Shown here piece after piece: positions 7,983 through 11,903 of a stretch of 11,903 nucleotides of DNA. The stretch is taken from the NCBI GenBank assembly GCA_947427325.1, contig CANEHP010000053.1:1-11903 (forward strand), read 5' to 3'. A model generated the notes under the pieces. It was given only the letters and a program-made list of their open reading frames with translations, was not told the origin of the DNA and did no database searches. How positions within the stretch are numbered: the stretch's first letter is position 1; each line of letters opens with the position of its first letter. Origin of the DNA: an uncultured Clostridia bacterium. Lineage in GTDB: Bacteria > Bacillota > Clostridia > Oscillospirales > Ruminococcaceae. The position numbers were made by a program, and so were the translations under genes.

Positions 7983-8282
7983 TTACTTTGTTCCTTCTCC
8001 CTTGACCTTATATATTCTAAATGCGCAATCCTTTTCAAAACGAATATTCGCCCGGTTTTTTCCTATTTGCCCCACAAAATAATCTTCGTCCTCCGGAAAT
8101 GTCTGTTTTGTCATAAATCTTAACAGATCCGGTGCGTCGGCAGATTCTTTCAACACAACCTCTATCGTACTCCATCCGTCAATTACAGGTGAATATATTT
8201 CATGAATCATATCACAAAATAAATCTTTCCCGTTTATTGAAATTTTTCTCATTAAATCCGCTTTTCTATCTTCAATCAGCAT
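7983..8282 (-). CDS. Small protein of unknown function
   Basis: I do not recognise this protein. From the ATG at 8282 it is 99 residues, soluble, with mixed charge and no membrane span, signal peptide or clear motif. Visible stretches include KISINGKDLFCDMIHEIYSP near the start, a strand-like WSTIEVVLKE, and EDEDYFVGQIGKNRANIRFEKDCAFRIYKV near the end; the pattern suggests a small alpha/beta fold. A TTG at 8330 would give 115 residues and overlap the upstream gene by 11 bases, but the intervening bases are very AT-rich and look like a leader. An ATG at 8252 (89 residues) is also possible; none has a strong ribosome binding site. The gene follows the SRPBCC gene directly, so the two probably form a pair. 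It ends three bases before a 9-bp hairpin. Confidence 0.6.
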   Translation of the reverse strand: MLIEDRKADLMRKISINGKDLFCDMIHEIYSPVIDGWSTIEVVLKESADAPDLLRFMTKQTFPEDEDYFVGQIGKNRANIRFEKDCAFRIYKVKGEGTK

Positions 8283-8319
8283 ACTCTTTAACTTTATATT
8301 TCCGATAATAAACAAGAAT

Positions 8320-8718
8320 TTACTGCGCAAAAACTTTCTTCAAATCACAAACGAACTGCGCTTGCTGTTTCTTCAAATATGATTTCACAAAAGGTTTCAT
8401 AATTAGTTTTTTGGCTGTTACACATTCTGTAAAATCTACTTGAGTTTCATTTCCTTTGGAAGTAAAAATGCCGATCCAATGCCCTTTCATATTGCTGTTT
8501 TCCATATCAAACTCCCATCGTTTATATGGTTCTGCAACAGTAACGGTAAACTTGGTAGAATACCCTTCCTTTGTGTATTCAATAAATTGGTTCTGATCCA
8601 CAACTTCCGTTTTACTCAAATCACTACGCCATGTACTATACTTTTCAACGGCTAAAACTGTTTCCCAGACCTTATGAATATCACCGCTGATAATTTCTTT
8701 CATATTTGAACTCGCCAT
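8320..8718 (-). CDS. SRPBCC (START/polyketide cyclase-like) family protein
   Basis: This protein of 132 residues has the small helix-grip fold pattern. It starts with a helix region after IISGDIHKVWETVLAVEKYSTWRSDL, the typical SRPBCC opening in which a conserved Trp follows the first helix. Strands follow (FIEYTKEGY, STKFTVTVAEPYKRWEFDME, GHWIGIFTSKGNETQVDFTECVTA) and a long C-terminal helix closes the hydrophobic cavity. Members bind lipids, hormones or other hydrophobic ligands, and some are ligand-responsive; the ligand here is unknown. The ATG at 8718 is chosen because GAGGGAG lies six bases upstream. A TTG at 8736 would extend the protein by six residues, but the ribosome binding site would then lie inside the coding region. 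It is preceded by the largest internal gap of the run and followed by the unknown small gene. Confidence 0.78.
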   Translation of the reverse strand: MASSNMKEIISGDIHKVWETVLAVEKYSTWRSDLSKTEVVDQNQFIEYTKEGYSTKFTVTVAEPYKRWEFDMENSNMKGHWIGIFTSKGNETQVDFTECVTAKKLIMKPFVKSYLKKQQAQFVCDLKKVFAQ

Positions 8719-8724
8719 TTTATT

Positions 8725-8731
8725 CTCCCTC
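8725..8731 (-). promoter_or_regulatory. Ribosome binding site deciding the SRPBCC start
   Basis: The minus strand reads GAGGGAG, six bases and then ATG. This spacing fits the ATG at 8718 and argues against the in-frame TTG at 8736, which lies upstream of the site itself. Confidence 0.75.
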
Positions 8732-8802
8732 TTCAACGCCGTAAGCGGAAAATTTCCGAAAGATATTCAATTATTCCATGCTCTCCGAATTTTGTTGTTT
8801 CC

Positions 8803-8838
8803 TTTTTATTCATCACTTATTTTTTGTCCTTCACTTAT
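8803..8838. repeat. Tandem imperfect 18-bp direct repeat in the gap upstream of the SRPBCC gene
   Basis: Two abutting 18-base units, TTTTTATTCATCACTTAT (8803-8820) and TTTTTGTCCTTCACTTAT (8821-8838), agree at 15 of 18 positions. They fill the start of the 122-base gap between the HipA-like stop and the SRPBCC gene. The 18-base period is close to two helical turns, which would suit a repeated protein-binding site, but a chance AT-rich duplication is also possible. Confidence 0.45.
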
Positions 8839-8840
8839 AT

Positions 8841-9881
8841 TTATATAATATATTCATACCTGTTCATAACCAACTGAACCACAGCGTCTCTTTTAACCTT
8901 CATATTCAGCTCGTCAACACATTTCCTAACGGTTTCTCTGCTGATGGCAGGCAAAAAATTACGGTAATTCGGATGTTTTTCAAGAAGCTCATTAAAAAGC
9001 CTGATAAGCAAATCGCTGCTTTTTGGATTTGAGGGATAGCCTCTTGCAATCAATGCCATATTATTGTCAAAATTCGGAGCAAATCCCAAAAGCTTTCCGT
9101 TATCAGCATCACGCAATAAACCGAAGTTATTTGTATGCCTGTCGGGATTTGCGGCAACGGTGTCCAAAAATATCATACGAACATAATCGGGTATTGCATT
9201 TGGACAAAGCGTTTGCAGCTTTTCTGTCACCGCTTCATAATCCTCATTATCTCCCATAAACGCAGAAGCAGGCTCAAAATTCACCGCAGCGTTTTGTGTA
9301 AAATCGGGAGTTTTAACAAAGCCCTCTCCCCGCTCATATTCAGCCATCTTCATGTTTAACGCCCGTCCCAGGCGGCATACAAACAATTCGGAAAACATCT
9401 CATTATGGTTGGCTTTTTTATACATCCACCATTCGCCATTACGGAGCTTCCAGCACTTTTCAAAGCTGCCTGTATTGGTAAGCTCAGGCGTTCTTGTATT
9501 TTTGCTGTTGGCGGCACGGTTAAAGCTGCTATAACTTCCCTTAAGCGCCAGGTTTGAGAAATAATCGTTTTTAAATCTGACATCTTCATATCGCAAATCG
9601 GAATCAAGCTCTTTTATCCAATAGTTGTCGGTAATTGTAACTCCGTTTACGGAAATAACGGTGGAAATATCGTCACGTTCCGTTAAGCGCAGTGCTTTTT
9701 TCAGCAATCTTGAGTTAGCCCGATGTGAATCAATGGCACGTGTTTCAAGCCAACTGTCCGCATCGGATATTCGTTTGAGATACAGAGGAAGCAAGTCATC
9801 GTTATAAACCGTCAATTTTTCGTTTTCCCACCTTGCAACAACAATATCTGCGGACATAATAAAATAATTTTTACTGCTCAT
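8841..9881 (-). CDS. HipA-like protein kinase (HipA_C domain), stand-alone
   Basis: This 346-residue protein has kinase-like features of the HipA family. A probable phosphate-loop segment is TNTGSFEKCW (135-144), followed by the strand WWMYKKAN with candidate ATP-binding Lys155/Lys156 and a helix carrying Glu165 (SELFVCRLGRALNM). The catalytic loop is NPDRHTNNFG (245-254) with Asp247, and the metal-binding FDN contains Asp272. The N-terminal 100 residues are a poorly conserved region seen in Clostridia HipA-like proteins. HipA of E. coli phosphorylates a tRNA synthetase and is held by HipB; here no HipB-like helix-turn-helix protein is encoded on either side. The H. pylori CtkA kinase is a comparable stand-alone relative. 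The ATG lies 11 bases after dcd with a weak ribosome binding site, so it is probably expressed from the same transcript. The substrate and any toxicity are unknown. Confidence 0.8.
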   Translation of the reverse strand: MSSKNYFIMSADIVVARWENEKLTVYNDDLLPLYLKRISDADSWLETRAIDSHRANSRLLKKALRLTERDDISTVISVNGVTITDNYWIKELDSDLRYEDVRFKNDYFSNLALKGSYSSFNRAANSKNTRTPELTNTGSFEKCWKLRNGEWWMYKKANHNEMFSELFVCRLGRALNMKMAEYERGEGFVKTPDFTQNAAVNFEPASAFMGDNEDYEAVTEKLQTLCPNAIPDYVRMIFLDTVAANPDRHTNNFGLLRDADNGKLLGFAPNFDNNMALIARGYPSNPKSSDLLIRLFNELLEKHPNYRNFLPAISRETVRKCVDELNMKVKRDAVVQLVMNRYEYII

Positions 9882-9892
9882 CGGATTTCATC

Positions 9893-10435
9893 TTATTTAA
9901 CCTGCTTGTCGCTATCCAAAAAAACCTTTGATCCCGTTGCGCCCGTTTGCCCCTGATATTTGCCGTTATAGGGATTTAAAGCATAATCGTCCATTTCCGC
10001 AAAAACAAGCTGTCCTACTCTTCTGCCCGATTTCAGCTCTATGGCAAATCTGTTGGCATTATATAATTCCAAGGTTATTTCACCCTTAAACCCAGGATCG
10101 ACCCAGCCTGCATTCTGAATAAAAAGACCCATACGACCAAGGGAGCTTCTGCCCTCAACAAAAGCAGTTAAATTATCGGGCAGTTCAAAATATTCCATTG
10201 TGGTTGCAAGCACAAATTGTCCCGGCAGTATTAAATATGAGTCGGTATGAATTGTCTTATAGTTAATTTCATTTTCCAAGGTTATAATTCCCGACGGTGA
10301 ATCTTCAACAACACCAAAAGAAGCGCCCAGCCTTATATCTACACTGGCAGGCTGTATCTGTTCACTGTTTAAAGGGTTTATCACCAAGGTTTTTTCATCA
10401 AGCATTCGCAATATGGTTTTATCCGATAAAATCAT
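9893..10435 (-). CDS. dcd: dCTP deaminase
   Basis: This 180-residue trimeric nucleotide hydrolase of the dUTPase fold deaminates dCTP to dUTP, a source of dUMP for thymidylate. The start MILSDKTILRML and QPASVDIRLG are family marks. The active site is formed by EGRSSLGRMG (about 113-122) and by GFKGEITLELYN, whose ITLE Glu is the expected catalytic base; the tail KYQGQTGATGSK closes over the nucleotide. The segment NAGWVDPGFKG resembles the bifunctional (dUMP-forming) archaeal and mycobacterial enzymes more than the E. coli form with AHRIDPG, so release of dUMP directly is possible but unproven. The ATG overlaps the ecfA1 stop by one base (TAATG) with AAAGG 11 bases upstream. Confidence 0.93.
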   Translation of the reverse strand: MILSDKTILRMLDEKTLVINPLNSEQIQPASVDIRLGASFGVVEDSPSGIITLENEINYKTIHTDSYLILPGQFVLATTMEYFELPDNLTAFVEGRSSLGRMGLFIQNAGWVDPGFKGEITLELYNANRFAIELKSGRRVGQLVFAEMDDYALNPYNGKYQGQTGATGSKVFLDSDKQVK

Positions 10436-11289
10436 TAAGATATCAGCCTTTCTATCTCACCAAGCATATCCTCCTCGGTAAGCACCTCCAAGGAAATATC
10501 GATCCCCTCTTTTTTCAGCTCATAAGCCAGCTGCGTTACCTGCGGAACATCAAGTCCCACCTCGTTAAGCCTGTCCACCTGCGAAAAAATTTTTTTGGGA
10601 ACATCGTCCATTATAATTTTTCCGTTATCCATTACCACAACACGCTCTGCCTGCGCCGCCTCGTCCATATAGTGGGTAATAAGCACAACGGTTATGCCAA
10701 ATTCGCCGTTAAGCCTTTTTATGGTCTTCATAACCGATCGTCTTCCCTTAGGGTCAAGCATGGCGGTAGGCTCGTCGAGAACAACGCATTGCGGTCGCAT
10801 TGCAATAACTCCCGCAATGGCTATACGCTGTTTTTGCCCTCCCGAAAGCTGATGTGCGGAGTGGAGACGGTATTTGTACATATCCACCGCATTCAAGGCC
10901 TCGTCTACCCTTTCCCGTATTTCCGCAGGGGGAATGCCTAAATTTTCGGGCGCAAAAGCCACGTCCTCCTCCACAATGGTTGCCACAAGCTGATTGTCGG
11001 GATTTTGAAACACCATTCCCACCGTCTGGCGCACATCATAAATTCTGTCGTCATCGGCAGTATCAATTCCGTTTACATAAACCTTACCCGAATTTCCTAT
11101 CAATATTCCGTTAAAATGCTTAGCCAATGTGGATTTTCCGCAGCCGTTATGTCCCAATATCGCCAAAAACTGCCCTTTTGGGATTTCAAGATTTATATTT
11201 TCCAATACCTTGTTGCCGCCGATAACATTTCCCTCGTCATCGGTTATGGGATATTCAAATGAAAGATCTTTAACTTCGATTATATTCAC
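10435..11289 (-). CDS. ecfA1: Energy-coupling factor transporter ATP-binding protein EcfA1
   Basis: This 284-residue ABC ATPase is the partner of EcfA2. It shows Walker A GHNGCGKST (46-54), the Q-loop at Gln95, signature LSGGQ (148-152), Walker B CVVLDEP (168-174) with catalytic Glu173, and switch His196 in LITHYMDE. The Q-loop region VFQNPDNQLVATIVEEDVAFAPENLG is the EcfA1 (CbiO1) form, and the C-terminal LNEVGLDVPQVTQLAYELKK is the usual tail. It starts with GTG at 11289, supported by AAGGAG five bases upstream. It follows the methyltransferase after 16 bases and overlaps dcd by one base. In most Firmicutes ecfA2 would follow directly; here it lies about 2.5 kb downstream. Confidence 0.95.
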   Translation of the reverse strand: MNIIEVKDLSFEYPITDDEGNVIGGNKVLENINLEIPKGQFLAILGHNGCGKSTLAKHFNGILIGNSGKVYVNGIDTADDDRIYDVRQTVGMVFQNPDNQLVATIVEEDVAFAPENLGIPPAEIRERVDEALNAVDMYKYRLHSAHQLSGGQKQRIAIAGVIAMRPQCVVLDEPTAMLDPKGRRSVMKTIKRLNGEFGITVVLITHYMDEAAQAERVVVMDNGKIIMDDVPKKIFSQVDRLNEVGLDVPQVTQLAYELKKEGIDISLEVLTEEDMLGEIERLIS

Positions 11290-11294
11290 AAGCG

Positions 11295-11300
11295 CTCCTT
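11295..11300 (-). promoter_or_regulatory. Ribosome binding site supporting the GTG start of ecfA1
   Basis: The minus strand reads AAGGAG, five bases and then GTG at 11287-11289. No ATG in frame gives a full-length ATPase with comparable spacing, so the GTG is the likely start. Confidence 0.75.
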
Positions 11301-11305
11301 ACTTT

Positions 11306-11903
11306 TTACACAAAATGAACGACAGCGGTATTGCCGCAGGGTATGGCAAATCCCGTATTCTTCACGGGAAGCCCGATTTCCTCGGCTTCCACTTCGATTT
11401 TTCTCTTTATCCCGACGGTCATTTTCAGCAAATACGCCATAACCGACGGAGAAAGCCCCGTGGTATAACTGTTAAGCACTATAAAGAGCGGCTCTTCCGA
11501 CAGCACTTGAGTGCATTTCGTCATAAGCTCATGTATACAGTCCTCCAGCTTCCACATTTCTCCGTTAGTCCCTCTGCCGTAGCTGGGAGGGTCGAGTATT
11601 ATTCCGTCGTATTTGTTTCCCCGCTTTATTTCCCTGTTTAAAAACTTTAATGCGTCGTCAACTATCCATCGGATAGGCTTATCCCTTAAACCGCTCAGCT
11701 CTGCGTTTTCCTTTCCCCATTCCACCATTCCCTTTACAGCGTCAAGGTGACAAACGCTTGCTCCTGCCGCCGCACACGCCAAGGTTGCCCCTCCCGTATA
11801 GGCAAAAAGGTTAAGCACGTTTATGGGGCGGTCGGCGTTTTTAATAAGCTCCGTGCAGTAATCCCAATTAACCGCCTGTTCGGGAAAAAGTCCCGTGTGT
11901 TTA
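11306..11903 (-). CDS. Class I SAM-dependent methyltransferase, RlmI/RlmK-like (5' end outside window)
   Basis: The reading frame is open to the right edge, so only the C-terminal 198 residues are seen; an internal GTG at 11818 falls within the fold and is not a start. The visible part begins KHTGLFPEQAVNWDY, a segment typical of COG1092-like RNA methyltransferases. It continues with SAM-binding motif I VLNLFAYTGGATLA, the acidic HLDAVKGMVEW after strand 2, and the catalytic motif DPPSYGRG. The strand after it reads IVLNSYTTGLS, where m5C enzymes such as RlmI carry a catalytic Cys, so a base other than C5 of cytosine may be the target. The enzyme probably modifies rRNA in the cytoplasm; the target is unknown. 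The stop is 16 bases before ecfA1. Confidence 0.85.
   Translation of the reverse strand, partial: KHTGLFPEQAVNWDYCTELIKNADRPINVLNLFAYTGGATLACAAAGASVCHLDAVKGMVEWGKENAELSGLRDKPIRWIVDDALKFLNREIKRGNKYDGIILDPPSYGRGTNGEMWKLEDCIHELMTKCTQVLSEEPLFIVLNSYTTGLSPSVMAYLLKMTVGIKRKIEVEAEEIGLPVKNTGFAIPCGNTAVVHFV

Noticed and set aside
8719..8736. TTG-initiated longer form of the SRPBCC protein
   Set aside because: The extra six codons contain the GAGGGAG ribosome binding site that serves the downstream ATG.
8719..8852. Promoter for the SRPBCC gene in the AT-rich gap
   Set aside because: Several TATA-like stretches exist near 8839-8850 but none is paired with a convincing -35 box at a suitable distance, so no specific site is called.
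7983..9881. Classical HipBA toxin-antitoxin operon
   Set aside because: Neither of the neighbouring small proteins shows a helix-turn-helix pattern; the SRPBCC protein has a ligand-binding fold and HipB would usually be upstream of HipA.
9893..10435. dcd as an antiphage dCTP-depleting defence gene, given the HipA-like neighbour
   Set aside because: The protein is a plain 180-residue housekeeping-size dCTP deaminase coupled to ecfA1, without the extra domains described for defence versions; the sequence gives no positive evidence.
11129..11641. Plus-strand open frame of 170 residues across ecfA1 and the methyltransferase
   Set aside because: It is antisense to two well-supported conserved genes and spans their junction; its translation shows no recognisable domain.

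Overview
The window looks like chromosomal DNA of a low-to-moderate GC Gram-positive anaerobe, most likely a Clostridia member of the Ruminococcaceae/Oscillospiraceae type. The evidence is an EcfA1/EcfA2/EcfT energy-coupling module next to truA, a ClpE-like Clp ATPase with an N-terminal zinc finger, a CvpA-like membrane protein, AAGGAG-type ribosome binding sites and AT-rich gene junctions. The genus cannot be fixed from this sequence alone.

All twelve genes lie on the minus strand with very short gaps or overlaps, so they are described here from the right edge to the left. The order is: class I SAM-dependent methyltransferase (5' end outside the window), ecfA1, dcd, a HipA-like kinase, a small SRPBCC-fold protein, a small protein of unknown function, ecfA2, ecfT, truA, a membrane-anchored protein with a beta-propeller-like exterior, a CvpA-like protein with a large extracytoplasmic insert, a ClpE-like ATPase, and a short-chain dehydrogenase/reductase. 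A strong 13-bp hairpin follows the last gene at the left edge. Several junctions are one-base TAATG overlaps (ecfA1/dcd, ecfT/truA, clp/SDR) or an eight-base overlap (ecfA2/ecfT), which suggests translational coupling within one long operon or a few nested ones. No promoter for the whole run is visible; it would lie to the right of the window.

The housekeeping theme is vitamin/metal import energy coupling (two ATPases plus the T protein, with no substrate-binding S component here), tRNA pseudouridylation, dCTP deamination, rRNA-type methylation, and protein quality control at the left end. The main departure from the usual layout is that ecfA1, normally directly followed by ecfA2-ecfT-truA, is separated from them by about 2.5 kb. 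That stretch holds dcd and three accessory-looking genes: the HipA-like kinase, the SRPBCC protein and the unknown small protein. It also contains the only sizeable gap inside the run (122 bases, with an 18-bp tandem repeat) and a clean 9-bp hairpin just before ecfA2.

I see no tRNA, rRNA, CRISPR array, insertion sequence or riboswitch. No stretch over 300 bases lacks a gene. I did not find a clearly new multi-gene system. The best candidate for something undescribed is the accessory set of kinase, SRPBCC protein and unknown protein placed between the two ECF ATPase genes.
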